Positions 8,470 through 17,715 are shown, numbered from the stretch's first letter. The stretch: DNA of 64,000 nucleotides from Sulfurimonas sp. UBA2011 (GCA_002335055.1 DDCH01000004.1:344209-408208), one strand, 5' to 3'. The notes: generated by a model from the letters alone, not told the origin. Program-made: numbers and translations.

Positions 8470-9243
8470 CTAAATAGAGAAGAGTTTTTGAGCATTCTCT
8501 GTAGTTAAATCTTTTATATTTTCCAGTGGAATCTCTAAGAGTTCAGACATCTTTTGTGCCACAAATGTAGTATAAAAAGGCTCATTTCTCTCTCCACGGT
8601 GTGGCATAGGAGTAAGATATGGTCCATCCGTTTCGATAATGAGTTTTTCTGTTGGAATTTTAGGTAAAACATTTACAAGTTTTTTAGCATTTTTAAATGT
8701 CAAAACACCACCTATACCAAAGTAAAAACCTTCATTTGCAAGGCTTAGAAGTTCTTCATCTGCGTTAAAGCAGTGTAGCACTCCCCCTACTTCGCCAACA
8801 TTTGCTTCAAGCATCAACTCTTTTGAGTCACGAGAAGCATCTCTTACATGAACTATAAGTGGTTTTTTATACTTTTTTGCTAACTCTATCTGTGCACGAA
8901 AGACTCTTTTTTGTTCCGTCTTATTTGCTAAAATCTCTTCTTCTGTACCTTCGAGTCTAAAGTAGTCAAGTCCACACTCTCCAATTGCAACACACTTTTC
9001 ATGTCCAACATACTTCTCAAAGTCTAGTGCATCAAACTGTGCTTTATCATAAGGATGAACACCTACTGAAAAATAGACATCTTCATATGTTTCTGCAATT
9101 TTTACAGCCTTATCAAGCGTAGTAGTGTCAGCTCCAGGAATGATAAAACGCTCTACTCCACCCTCTCTTGCACGCTCTAAAACAGCCTCTAAGTCTTCAT
9201 CATAACGTTCATCGTCTAAGTGTATGTGTGTGTCTATTATCAT
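8470..9243 (-). CDS. tatD: TatD-family metal-dependent DNase
   Basis: A 257-aa amidohydrolase-fold TIM barrel. Metal ligands are visible in DTHIHLDD at the N-terminus, GECGLDYFR (Glu), VHVRDAS, LHCFNADEE and ETDGPYLTP. TatD proteins are cytoplasmic 3'-5' nucleases linked to DNA repair and turnover. The stop and start of tatD and recN overlap by 4 bp (9240-9243), so the two are coupled, which fits a repair role. It is separated from mltD by 64 nt. Confidence 0.93.
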   Translation of the reverse strand: MIIDTHIHLDDERYDEDLEAVLERAREGGVERFIIPGADTTTLDKAVKIAETYEDVYFSVGVHPYDKAQFDALDFEKYVGHEKCVAIGECGLDYFRLEGTEEEILANKTEQKRVFRAQIELAKKYKKPLIVHVRDASRDSKELMLEANVGEVGGVLHCFNADEELLSLANEGFYFGIGGVLTFKNAKKLVNVLPKIPTEKLIIETDGPYLTPMPHRGERNEPFYTTFVAQKMSELLEIPLENIKDLTTENAQKLFSI

Positions 9244-10775
9244 TTATGTGCCTCTAGTAACTCACGAGCAAACTTTTTAGCTTCATTGGAGATGTTTTCG
9301 CCGCTTATAATTCGGGCAATCTCATCTACTCTCTCATCAAAGTTTAACTCTTTTGTTTTTGAAATAGTACCATCTTTATAGACTAAAAAGTGCTGATTTC
9401 CCATAGAAGTCAGTTGTGGCTGATGAGATATTACAAATATCTGAAAATGTGCAGAGAGTTTACGAAGTACTTTGGCCACAGACATAGACTCTTCACCACT
9501 TAAGTTTGCATCTATTTCATCAAGCATTAGGACTCCACCATTTTGGTTCATAAACTCAGACTTTAGTGCAAGGATGGCTAAACGCAGACGGTTAAACTCT
9601 CCCGTACTTATTTTAGTAAGAACTGTATCGTTTAGTTTTACACTTAAAAGGTCACAACCAGAAAGTGAGTAGTCCTCTTTTTCAAGGCTAATAGACGCCT
9701 CACGAAGATAGAGGTCTTTTAGATAAGCATTAAGAGCTTTTATGAAGTGTGTCAACTCTTTTTCTCTTAGATCACTTAGCTGTGCTCCTAAACTCTCTAC
9801 AAGCTCACTTAAGATGCTGTATCTATTTTCTAAGTCACTCTTTGCTATCTCTATGTTCTCATACTTCGCTAGTTCTAGTTTTTTCTGTTCTTTATAGCTT
9901 ATAGCCTCAGCCACACTACCATACCTGCGTTTAAGTCCGCTTATCTCTTCTATGCGGTTAAGTACTTCTTCTATGTCTAGTTCATCAAGAGCAGAAAATC
10001 TCTCAGTTGCAGAGTCAAAGTGTGCACGTAGTTCGTTCATAGCATCATCAAAAAAAGCAGTATCAATGCCAAGAGTATCTAGTGCAGAAGTAGCAAGATG
10101 TTCATGCGTGAAAATATCCATGGCAGACTCTAAAGACTCCAAGACTTTCTCTTTTTTTGAGAGTTCTTTTTTTATGACAATTAACTCTTTATCTTCACCC
10201 TCACTTGGGTTGATGTCTTCTATCTTTTTTATCTCAAACGCAGCGAACTCTTTAAGTTCTACTATCTTTCTCTCTTCTTCTTCTATCTTTACTAACTCTT
10301 TTTTAACCTCAGAGTACTCAACAAAACTTTTTTTGTACTTCTCTTTAAGTGTCCCAATCTTTTTAGATTTTGAAGCGATACGGTCATCTAAAATGCCAAG
10401 TAAGTTTTCATTCTCAAAGTCACTAAAGTCTTTAAGGCTCAAGTGTCGAAGATAATCAGAAGCAACACTACCAATTGCCTTACGAGATAAACTTTGGTTG
10501 TTTACAAAGTAACGAGAGTTCCCTTTTTTGATGTGTTTAAAGACATTTATATCATCGTTCTCTATGCCCGAACTCTCTTCATTGATGTTCCAAGTTACAC
10601 TAGACTCACACAGTGCGGCGTCACAAGTAGCAGCCCCTAAAGATGAGAGTATAGACTCCATAAGGATAGACTTACCACTACCACTAGGCCCAGTAAACAC
10701 AACAAGTCCAGTCTCTAAGTTTAGTTCTGCTTCTTTAAAACTCAGGTAGTCTTTTAGGTAAAATCTCTCTATCAT
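9240..10775 (-). CDS. recN: DNA repair protein RecN-like SMC-family ATPase
   Basis: A 511-aa SMC-like ATPase for double-strand break repair. Walker A is GPSGSGKSILMES (about residues 29-41). A coiled-coil arm spans about 150-350. The signature STGEFNRLRLAIL and the Walker B LMLDEIDANLSGEES follow, then the H-loop VISHQPQL. It is shorter than the roughly 550-aa E. coli protein, as in other epsilonproteobacteria. It is the first gene of the minus-strand operon. Upstream lies a 428-nt gap and the accessory region. Three copies of the AAACGCAG octamer lie within it. Confidence 0.9.
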   Translation of the reverse strand: MIERFYLKDYLSFKEAELNLETGLVVFTGPSGSGKSILMESILSSLGAATCDAALCESSVTWNINEESSGIENDDINVFKHIKKGNSRYFVNNQSLSRKAIGSVASDYLRHLSLKDFSDFENENLLGILDDRIASKSKKIGTLKEKYKKSFVEYSEVKKELVKIEEEERKIVELKEFAAFEIKKIEDINPSEGEDKELIVIKKELSKKEKVLESLESAMDIFTHEHLATSALDTLGIDTAFFDDAMNELRAHFDSATERFSALDELDIEEVLNRIEEISGLKRRYGSVAEAISYKEQKKLELAKYENIEIAKSDLENRYSILSELVESLGAQLSDLREKELTHFIKALNAYLKDLYLREASISLEKEDYSLSGCDLLSVKLNDTVLTKISTGEFNRLRLAILALKSEFMNQNGGVLMLDEIDANLSGEESMSVAKVLRKLSAHFQIFVISHQPQLTSMGNQHFLVYKDGTISKTKELNFDERVDEIARIISGENISNEAKKFARELLEAHK

Positions 10776-11203
10776 CTAGTATCCTTTGGAATCAGGTAAT
10801 CATTTTATTTTGTGTATAGTAGTGTAAAAAACTAACTTATACATAAAGTATTGCGTTTTGTCATATTTATATGCTTCACTATTTAAGCTCATTTAGGTTC
10901 TTTTAATAGATATATGACAAATAATGCTCATTTATACTCCAATAAGGACAATAATATTTTAAAAGCACATATTGTACCTTCAAGGGGCACCTCGTCTTTA
11001 ATAATTTACACCTTATACATCTCAATAATTTACAGACTCATCATTAAACCTAGTGAAGTTGGGAAATAATCTCAGCTTAGAGGAGACATATTTTTATTCC
11101 TTTAAAAATGTTATTTAAAGTTATAATCACTATAATGGGAATGAATAAATAGTTATGTATAATCATGTCAAATGCATACACCATCTAAATACTAGGAGTT
11201 TAC
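10776..11203. other. 428-nt gap without a gene, upstream of recN
   Basis: AT-rich, with no credible ORF. It must hold the recN promoter (reading left) and the promoter of the decayed gene at 11204. The only structure noticed is AATAATTTACA repeated at 11000 and 11024. It marks the left edge of the accessory region. Confidence 0.6.
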
Positions 11204-11725
11204 ATGAACAAAATATTAATACTTACAGGGATCACAATACTTTTTGTAACATCTGCTTTTGCTTCAGGTTGGGATACATCGATAAGTAAAGATGAAATGA
11301 CAGATAAGGGCTCTGCTTATGCAAGTTCACCAATAGTAGCCCCAACAAAAACTATGGGATTCCCATATAGTGATGTAAAGGCATGGTTAGGGATAGGCTG
11401 CAATAATAGTGCTAAATGGGTATATGTCGGCTTTACTACTGCACCAAATTTAAATAATACACAAACAGAAGATGGTTACAATAATATTTCAACAAAAATG
11501 AAATTTAACGATGAAGTTGAAAGTATAAGTTTAACTCAAGATTGGGGAAGTAAGTTTTTACATTTTTAAAATGATGAGAAAATTATTGCAAAAATTGAAA
11601 AAGCAAATTCATTATTGCTTAAATTAAATTGGCATGGTAGTGGTTCTGTGTATTTTAAGTTTCCTCTTTAGGATTCATCAAATGCTTTAAAAAAGATAAC
11701 AAAAGAATGTACAAAATTTAAGTAG
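11204..11725 (+). pseudogene. Exported protein gene with two in-frame nonsense codons
   Basis: The ATG at 11204 has GGAG upstream and begins a clean signal peptide (cleavage near SAFASG). The frame stays open for 174 codons except for TAA at 11567 (codon 122) and TAG at 11669 (codon 156); protein-like sequence continues after both (NDEKIIAKIEKAN, then GSGSVYFKFPL, then SNALKKITKEC). The C-terminal pattern of a glycine-serine strand, a Phe-rich strand and a final Cys is common in small secreted proteins of unknown function. Point nonsense mutations, not frameshifts, inactivate it. A 121-aa truncated product could still be made. Function not recognised. Confidence 0.75.
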
Positions 11726-11747
11726 CTATACATAGAGAACATATTTT

Positions 11748-12191
11748 ATGATCGCTGAAAAAAAAGTTAATACTCAATACTAATAAGGAAACAGAGTTAC
11801 TTGTTGATTTTTATAAAATCAAAAGTGGCTATCCGAGTATGACTTGGTCTGAGTCGCTTGATGAAGCCCTTTGTTTTGGGTAGATTGATAGTGTGCGAAA
11901 GTCTACAGATGAATATTCTTATCAGATAAGGTTTATGCCACGAAAAAAAGAAAGTGTTTGGAGCCCTGTATAGAGAAAATTGCAAAGTTAACAAACGCAG
12001 GACTTATGCAAGAAGCTAGAATTACTATTTTTAAGAATAATTTAAAAGCTTGGGAACACTTTGAATCTCTTGCACCATCCTATAAAAAACATTCCATACA
12101 TTGGGTTATCTCTTGAGTACAAGAGAAGACTAAACTAAAACAGCTTGGAGAATTAATAACTTCTAGTGAACTTGGTACAAATAAATTCTAA
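11748..12191 (+). pseudogene. Decayed YdeI/OmdA-family gene
   Basis: Frame fragments read through as a YdeI/OmpD-associated family protein: NKETELLVDFYKIKSGYPSMTW, then SESLDEALCFG, a stop (TAG at 11881) exactly where the family has the Trp of GWIDS, then IDSVRKST, RFMPRKKESVWSP, a frameshift near 11970, EKIAKLTNAGLMQEA, KAWEHFESLAPSYKK, a TGA at 12114, and a tail ending at TAA 12189-12191. At least three disabling changes are present. The family is linked to protection against bacteriocins or antimicrobial peptides, but the role is poorly defined. The family call is from remembered consensus. Confidence 0.7.
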
Positions 12192-12267
12192 GATAGTAAA
12201 TATAAGAAAAAGACTAAAAAATAATTATTATGTTGGTTTTAATAAGTTTGAACATAAAAAAGAAGTG

Positions 12268-12273
12268 TATAAT
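12268..12273 (+). promoter_or_regulatory. -10 box candidate for selO
   Basis: TATAAT 33 nt before the SelO start codon; a Shine-Dalgarno AGGAA (12296-12300) follows. No clear -35, as usual in this phylum. Confidence 0.45.
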
Positions 12274-12306
12274 TTTAAAAAAATATTTGTTATGTAGGAA
12301 ATATAT

Positions 12307-13986
12307 ATGGTAAAAACACTTAATGATCTAGCACAACTAGCAGACTACTCGTTAATGAACGCACTTAACCGTGACCCAGATGCATCAGAGGACGGTGTTG
12401 ATTACGCACCAAGAGAAGTTTTCTCTGGACACTATGTTCCAGTTAAACCAACGCCAATAGAAAACCCTGTCTACATCGCACACAGTAAGACTTTTTTTAG
12501 TGAACTTGGATTTGCAGATACTCTAGCAGAGTCTCCTGCCTTTGTTAAAATGTTTTCAGGCGATATGTCCAGTGTACCAGAGCCAATGAATAAACTCGGT
12601 TGGGCATGTGGTTATGCTCTTTCTATCTACGGAACAGAGTACTATCAACAGTGCCCTTTTGGAACTGGAAATGGATACGGTGATGGTCGTGCAATGTCTG
12701 TTTATGAGGGTGTTTTAAATGGTAAACGCTGGGAGATGCAACTTAAAGGTGGTGGACGAACTCCATACTGCCGTGGTGCAGATGGTCGTGCAGTGCTGCG
12801 TTCGAGTATCCGTGAGTTTTTAGCACAAGAGCATATGCATGCACTTGGGATTAAAACATCACGTTCTTTATCTTTATATACTTCAAATGTAGAAACGGTG
12901 AAACGCCCATGGTACAAAGAAGGTTCGTATTCTAAAGACCCTGAAGTGATGATAGAAGAAGCTGTGGCTATCTCAACACGAGTTGCCCCTTCATTTATCC
13001 GTGTGGGTCAAGTCGAACTTTTTGGTCGTCGTGCCCGTAAAAATGAGCACCCTAATGCGATGAAAGAGTTAGAGATGATAGTACTTCATCTTATTGACCG
13101 TGAGTACAGTGACACTATAGATAACAACTTAACGCTCGCAGAAAAAGTACTCTTACTTGCAAGTGAGTTTAGAGGTCGTCTCACTTCACTTGTGGCAAAT
13201 TGGATTCGTGTTGGTTACTGCCAAGGAAACTTCAACAGTGACAACTGTGCCGCAGGAGGTTTTACACTTGATTATGGTCCTTTTGGGTTCACGGATGTGT
13301 TTGACCCTGAGTATCAGCCATGGACAGGTGGAGGAAAGCACTTCTCATTTTTTAACCAGCCTAATGCAGCAGAGAAAAACTTTCATGTGTTTTGTGTGGC
13401 TTTAGCACCTTTACTTAAAGCGAACGAAGACTCTTTAGCAAAACTCAACGAGATTCGAAATGAGTTCGCAAAAGTTATGCAAGAAGAGATGCAAAAGATG
13501 TGGGCACAAAAACTTGGACTTAGTACTTTTGATGGAGGTCTGTTTAAGGAACTCAAAGGACTCCTTCTTGAGACTTCTGTTGATTACACTATTTTCTTTA
13601 GGGAGCTTTCAGACTTACCCCAAGACATCGAAGCTCTTAAAAAAAGCTTCTACAAAAAGCAACTCAGCGAAGCAACTCTCAATCGTTGGTCTTCATGGCT
13701 TAAAATGTGGAATATTCTTATCGATGTAAGTGATACGAAATCAAGAGAAACACGCTCAAATGAGATGAAACTAGTGAATCCAAAGTACTCTTTACGAGAG
13801 TGGTTTTTAGTCCCAGCATACCAACAAGCAACAACGGGTGATTATTCTCTCATTAAAGAGATGCAAGAAATCATGATAAACCCATATACTGAGCAGTCCA
13901 AAGAGATAGAAGCGAAATATTATAGACTTAAACCCTCTGAGTTTTTTGAGGTTGCGGGAATATCTCATATTAGCTGTTCGTCTTAA
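12307..13986 (+). CDS. selO: Protein adenylyltransferase SelO (YdiU family)
   Basis: A 559-aa pseudokinase-fold enzyme that transfers AMP from ATP to Ser, Thr or Tyr of proteins, tied to redox stress. Family motifs: GDGRA, WEMQLKGGGRTPYCRGADGRAVLRSS (written here only as landmarks around residues 142-168), GNFNSDN and the Mg-binding DYGPFGFTD (about 318-330). The protein ends in SCSS; a Cys-Ser-Ser terminus is the bacterial counterpart of the Sec-Ser-Ser end of human SELENOO. The segment where most bacterial homologues read GHQFG is divergent (YGTEYYQQCPFGTG), suggesting a separate subfamily. Monocistronic. Confidence 0.9.
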   Translation: MVKTLNDLAQLADYSLMNALNRDPDASEDGVDYAPREVFSGHYVPVKPTPIENPVYIAHSKTFFSELGFADTLAESPAFVKMFSGDMSSVPEPMNKLGWACGYALSIYGTEYYQQCPFGTGNGYGDGRAMSVYEGVLNGKRWEMQLKGGGRTPYCRGADGRAVLRSSIREFLAQEHMHALGIKTSRSLSLYTSNVETVKRPWYKEGSYSKDPEVMIEEAVAISTRVAPSFIRVGQVELFGRRARKNEHPNAMKELEMIVLHLIDREYSDTIDNNLTLAEKVLLLASEFRGRLTSLVANWIRVGYCQGNFNSDNCAAGGFTLDYGPFGFTDVFDPEYQPWTGGGKHFSFFNQPNAAEKNFHVFCVALAPLLKANEDSLAKLNEIRNEFAKVMQEEMQKMWAQKLGLSTFDGGLFKELKGLLLETSVDYTIFFRELSDLPQDIEALKKSFYKKQLSEATLNRWSSWLKMWNILIDVSDTKSRETRSNEMKLVNPKYSLREWFLVPAYQQATTGDYSLIKEMQEIMINPYTEQSKEIEAKYYRLKPSEFFEVAGISHISCSS

Positions 13987-14044
13987 TTTTCTTTTACACT
14001 TGTTCCTTTATTTCCTTATTAGAAAATTTAGCTAAAATTCGCAT

Positions 14045-14584
14045 ATGAATAAAAAACAATTTGCTATTTTAAGTAACGGAAATGTATCACAAAAAGATGA
14101 AGGTATCGCTTTATATGCGAGTAAGTACCTAGAATTAAACTACAGTTTTAGCCCAAGTGTAGATATCATCCATGGTGATGTTGAGGGAATGAACTTATTA
14201 AATATTTTAACGGGTTATGAAGAAATATTTGTCCTTGATGTTATAGGGATTGAAGATGATCCAGGTGCACTCTATAGGTTTCCTATGGATAAATTTCGTA
14301 GTTTAGGTACTAACGAGAGCCCTGATGAAGCTTCTACAGATATGGATGTTTTAGGATGTCTAAACATGCTAGAAGCTAGAGGAGAAAAACTTCCTAAAGT
14401 AAGTCTTTTAGCCATAGTTCCTGGTACTACAGATAAGGAAATAGGTTTAAGCCCTGCTCTTCATCATACTTTTGAGGCTTTTATGTTGATGATTATAAAA
14501 GAACTTGAGAGTAAAAAGATTACTTGTGATGTTATTGAAGAGAAAATAACACTTGATAGTGTTATTGATGGTTTTAAAAAATAA
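14045..14584 (+). CDS. HupD/HyaD-like hydrogenase maturation protease
   Basis: A 179-aa protein of the M52 family that trims the C-terminus of [NiFe]-hydrogenase large subunits after nickel insertion. Seen: N-terminal SNGNVSQKDEGIALYA (family GN.L..DDG.G), central GDVEGMNLLN and LDVIGIEDDPGALYRF with the expected acidic ligands. The Asp pair of the usual GDDG is altered to QKDEG. No hydrogenase structural gene lies in the window. A TAAAAT box (14033-14038) ends 6 nt before the ATG, so the transcript may be leaderless. The stop overlaps the next gene by one base. Confidence 0.75.
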   Translation: MNKKQFAILSNGNVSQKDEGIALYASKYLELNYSFSPSVDIIHGDVEGMNLLNILTGYEEIFVLDVIGIEDDPGALYRFPMDKFRSLGTNESPDEASTDMDVLGCLNMLEARGEKLPKVSLLAIVPGTTDKEIGLSPALHHTFEAFMLMIIKELESKKITCDVIEEKITLDSVIDGFKK

Positions 14585-15045
14585 TGACACTTTTACAAGA
14601 AACACCACAAAATATAAAAGAGTTAATGAAGCAGGCATCTTTAAAGTCTGACTATAAAGCTCGTCTCAAAGCATTAACTGAGTTAAAAAAGTATGACTGT
14701 ACAGAGTCGCGAGAAGTGATTATGAAGTTGGCTCTGTTTGATAAAGTATTTAAAGTGAAACAAGAAGCATTTAAAGCTGCAAAAGTTTTAAAACTACAAA
14801 AAAACGGTAAAGCTATAACACTTGGTAAAAAGAACATTGGTTATAAACTAGAAGACTTTACAAAAATATTTTTACAAATAAAAACTGATAAAAGTATGGA
14901 AAGTTTAAATTTAAATCTTTGTAAAGAACACTTGAAAAAACTAAATCCTGAGATGAATGATGTAATGAAGTTTGAAAAAGGTGAGAAGTTTGATTCATGG
15001 ATTAAAACAACTTACAACTGTCTCCCTAAAGTAAAGAATGTATAA
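14584..15045 (+). CDS. Hypothetical protein, HEAT-like helical repeats
   Basis: A 153-aa Lys-rich, all-helical protein. Residues 20-75 (KARLKALTELKKYDCTESRE, then the parallel helix pair with VFKVKQEAFKAAKVL) look like one or two HEAT/ARM-type repeats. The rest is unrecognised. It is coupled to the hydrogenase-protease-like gene upstream (ATGA-type junction at 14584) and 2 nt from the GNAT gene downstream, so the three form an operon. A scaffolding role in hydrogenase maturation would be inference only. Confidence 0.6.
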   Translation: MTLLQETPQNIKELMKQASLKSDYKARLKALTELKKYDCTESREVIMKLALFDKVFKVKQEAFKAAKVLKLQKNGKAITLGKKNIGYKLEDFTKIFLQIKTDKSMESLNLNLCKEHLKKLNPEMNDVMKFEKGEKFDSWIKTTYNCLPKVKNV

Positions 15046-15047
15046 AC

Positions 15048-15605
15048 ATGACATTTAAGATAGCAGAACTTAAAGATATAGCTAAGGTTTTAGAACTTCA
15101 CTACAGATATCAAGTTGATTCTATTTTAGAGGCTGATAAAAAAGATGGTTTTGTGACAACAGCTTTTACAAAAGATCAGTTATCTGATCTTATAAACAAA
15201 GAACAAGGCCTTTTTATAGCAAAAAAAGATGATCAAGTTGTAGCATATGTGATGGCTGCATCTTGGCAATTTTGGTCAATATGGCCAATGTTTAGGTTTA
15301 TGGTAAAAGACTTAAAAAACTTGAACTACTTAGGTCAAGAATTAAGTGTAGATAACTCTTACCAATATGGTCCTGTTTGTATAGATAAAAGTGTAAGAGG
15401 ATCTGGTGTTTTAGAAAGTATTTTTGATTTCTCACGAGAGCATATGTCAAAAAGGTACCCTATTTTAGTTACATTTGTAAATAAAATCAACCCACGGTCG
15501 TATGCAGCACATACTAAAAAACTCGGACTCACAGTTATACAAGAGTTTGAATTTAATGACAACCACTACTATGAGTTAGTTTACGACACATCAAAAAAAG
15601 TTTAA
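15048..15605 (+). CDS. GNAT-family N-acetyltransferase
   Basis: A 185-aa GNAT protein. The N-terminal KIAELKDIAKVLELHYRYQ fits the first strand and helix, LFIAKKDDQVVAYVMAAS the central strands, and GPVCIDKSVRGSGVLESIFDF (about residues 106-126) the acetyl-CoA loop with the Arg-Gly-x-Gly element. NPRSYAAHTKKLGLTVI is the C-terminal helix and strand. The substrate is not predictable. It is the third gene of the operon starting at 14045, followed 2 nt later by the ABC-F gene. Confidence 0.82.
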   Translation: MTFKIAELKDIAKVLELHYRYQVDSILEADKKDGFVTTAFTKDQLSDLINKEQGLFIAKKDDQVVAYVMAASWQFWSIWPMFRFMVKDLKNLNYLGQELSVDNSYQYGPVCIDKSVRGSGVLESIFDFSREHMSKRYPILVTFVNKINPRSYAAHTKKLGLTVIQEFEFNDNHYYELVYDTSKKV

Positions 15606-15606
15606 T

Positions 15607-17100
15607 ATGAATAGTGTAAAGATACGAGACCTCTACTACAAGTACTCTAGTGCAGCCCAACCTATCTTTCAGGGTATAAACTTAGACTTTGAAGAAGGAT
15701 GGAGTGCTGTAACGGGGATAAATGGTTCTGGAAAAAGTACACTTCTCAAACTCATCTCAAAAGAACTCAAATCCGAAAAAGGCATGATAACTGGAAACAC
15801 ACTTGTAGTTTACTGCGCTCAAAACACAGAGTTTGCCCCTTTAGAACTTGAGGAGTTTATGATGACTTATACAAAAGAAGCTTATAAACTCAGAGACCTT
15901 TTACACGTTAAAGATGAGTGGTTAGGTACATGGGAAGTTCTCAGCCATGGTGAACGCAAACGCCTACAACTAGCAGTTGCTCTTGCAGCTGAGAGTGATG
16001 TACTAATGGTAGATGAGCCGACTAACCACCTTGACCAACGCTCACAAGCCATTGTAGTTGAAGCTTTACGTAGTTATAAGGGTGTTGGTATCTTAGTCAG
16101 CCATGATAGAACCCTACTCGACTCACTCTCACAACATACTATTATGATTAAAGCGGGTGAAGTTTTAAAGTACAGATCAAAGTTTACTTTAGCACAACAA
16201 GCCTACAACGAAAATCTCTCTCAGAAGAAAAAAGTACTCTTCGAGCAAGAACATGAACTCAAAAAACTGGGTAAGGCTGTTCAAGTCCAAAGAGAAAAAG
16301 TCTCTCTTGCCAAAAAACGCTTTTCTAAAAAAGGTGTAAGTAGACATGATAGCTCAATGAAAGAGAAGATAAACGGTGCTATTTTAACTGGTAAAGATAA
16401 AAATGATGGACAGGTACTCCAGCGTACAGTTACGAAGCAACGCCAACTTAGTGAAAACATGGATAAACTTTCAAAAGAGTATGCAACAGGTATCAAGTTT
16501 GAAGGCAAAATTGCTAAACACAACTTTCCCATAGCACTTGAACGCTCATGTATAGTACTATTTGAGTCTACACAACTCTGTTTTCCTCGTCTTTCAGTTG
16601 ATGTTGGTGACAAGGTCGGGATAAGTGGTGAGAATGGTGTAGGAAAAAGTACTTTTATACGTTACTTTATGGAAACTGTAGATTTTGAGCATGATTTTCT
16701 CTACATAGCCCAAGAGATAACAGATACACAAGCAGAAGTTTTATTTGAAGAAGTTGGCGACTTAGACAGCGAAATGAAGGGTGAACTTTTCACCCTTGTA
16801 CAGCGTTTAGGCTCTGATGCTAAAGCACTACTAAACAGTACTGTTCCAAGTCCAGGTGAGATGAGGAAACTACTCATCGCACAAGGACTCTTGAAACAAC
16901 CCTCTTTAATTATTCTCGATGAACCTACAAACCATATGGACTTAGAATCCATAGTCTTACTAGAATCTGCTTTACAAGAGTACGGTGGTGCCCTACTCTT
17001 CATAACTCACGATAAGACATTTTTAGAGAACTTAAGTACAAAAGAGTGGCTATTTGAAAAGAATGAATTACAACGATATACAGTTCAAGAAATTTTGTAA
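15607..17100 (+). CDS. ABC-F family ATPase
   Basis: A 497-aa protein with two ABC cassettes and no membrane domain. Cassette 1: Walker A GINGSGKST (about residue 37), signature LSHGERKRLQL, Walker B VLMVDEPTNHLD. Cassette 2: Walker A GENGVGKST, signature SPGEMRKLLIA, Walker B LIILDEPTNHMD. A basic coiled linker (about 200-300) separates them, as in ribosome-acting ABC-F proteins. Both signatures depart from LSGGQ. ABC-F members act on ribosomes in translation control or antibiotic protection; the exact subgroup is not clear. It starts 2 nt after the GNAT gene. Confidence 0.9.
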   Translation: MNSVKIRDLYYKYSSAAQPIFQGINLDFEEGWSAVTGINGSGKSTLLKLISKELKSEKGMITGNTLVVYCAQNTEFAPLELEEFMMTYTKEAYKLRDLLHVKDEWLGTWEVLSHGERKRLQLAVALAAESDVLMVDEPTNHLDQRSQAIVVEALRSYKGVGILVSHDRTLLDSLSQHTIMIKAGEVLKYRSKFTLAQQAYNENLSQKKKVLFEQEHELKKLGKAVQVQREKVSLAKKRFSKKGVSRHDSSMKEKINGAILTGKDKNDGQVLQRTVTKQRQLSENMDKLSKEYATGIKFEGKIAKHNFPIALERSCIVLFESTQLCFPRLSVDVGDKVGISGENGVGKSTFIRYFMETVDFEHDFLYIAQEITDTQAEVLFEEVGDLDSEMKGELFTLVQRLGSDAKALLNSTVPSPGEMRKLLIAQGLLKQPSLIILDEPTNHMDLESIVLLESALQEYGGALLFITHDKTFLENLSTKEWLFEKNELQRYTVQEIL

Positions 17101-17106
17101 ATTAGC

Positions 17107-17112
17107 TATAAT
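17107..17112 (+). promoter_or_regulatory. -10 box candidate for the pseudouridine synthase gene
   Basis: TATAAT (in GCTATAATTC) 24 nt before the start codon at 17137, with a good Shine-Dalgarno (AAAGGACGAG) between. It begins a new unit after the ABC-F stop. Confidence 0.5.
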
Positions 17113-17136
17113 TCTATTAAAAAGGACGAGTCTCTC

Positions 17137-17715
17137 ATGAACAGTACAAATAACGACTCCAAACTATTATTTGCACTGAACAAACCTAAGGGTTATCTAG
17201 TTACACGCTCAGATGATTTGGGACGCAAAACTGTTTATGACCTTTTACCTGATTGGGTATATGAAGATGGATGGATGCCTATTGGACGCCTTGATTTAGA
17301 GTCTAAGGGACTTTTACTATTTACACAAGATGGACAAATCAATAATTTATTGACAAAACCGGGAAACTGTATCAAGATATATGAGATTTGGGTTCGTGGT
17401 TTTGTAACGGCTGATCATATAGCACAGGCTAAACACGGAGTCAAAAGTAAAGATGATTTACTCAAAGCACTTGTCGTTGACAAGATTGGTATGGGTGGTG
17501 CAAAAACAAAACTCCGTATACAGATAAATGAGGGTAAAAACCGACATATACGCCGTCTTTTCGGAGCGATGAAAGACAATAAGTTTGGAACACCTCTAAA
17601 AGTACTCGACTTAAAGCGAGTTAGTATCGGTAGTTTTAAACTCGATATAGAAAGTTCAAAGTGGTGTTTTCTTTCAGTAGAAGAAGAAAAAAACTTACTT
17701 CAAGACCTAAAATAA
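17137..17715 (+). CDS. RsuA/RluE-type pseudouridine synthase
   Basis: A 192-aa synthase that isomerises uridine in rRNA. The catalytic motif is PIGRLDLESKGLLLFT (about residues 48-63; the Asp is the nucleophile). NKPKGYLVT marks the N-terminal strand and INEGKNRHIRRLFGA the C-terminal motif. There is no N-terminal S4 domain and the length fits RluE. Exact target uridine (23S U2457-like) is inferred from size alone. It starts a co-directional set with the rRNA methyltransferase and flavoprotein. Confidence 0.88.
   Translation: MNSTNNDSKLLFALNKPKGYLVTRSDDLGRKTVYDLLPDWVYEDGWMPIGRLDLESKGLLLFTQDGQINNLLTKPGNCIKIYEIWVRGFVTADHIAQAKHGVKSKDDLLKALVVDKIGMGGAKTKLRIQINEGKNRHIRRLFGAMKDNKFGTPLKVLDLKRVSIGSFKLDIESSKWCFLSVEEEKNLLQDLK

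Noticed and set aside
9952..10455. Long plus-strand ORF inside recN
   Set aside because: Ser-rich antisense shadow of a clear SMC-like gene; no ribosome site or motif.
11000..11034. Direct repeat AATAATTTACA
   Set aside because: Short, two copies and AT-rich; not above expectation for this DNA and no gene or element follows.
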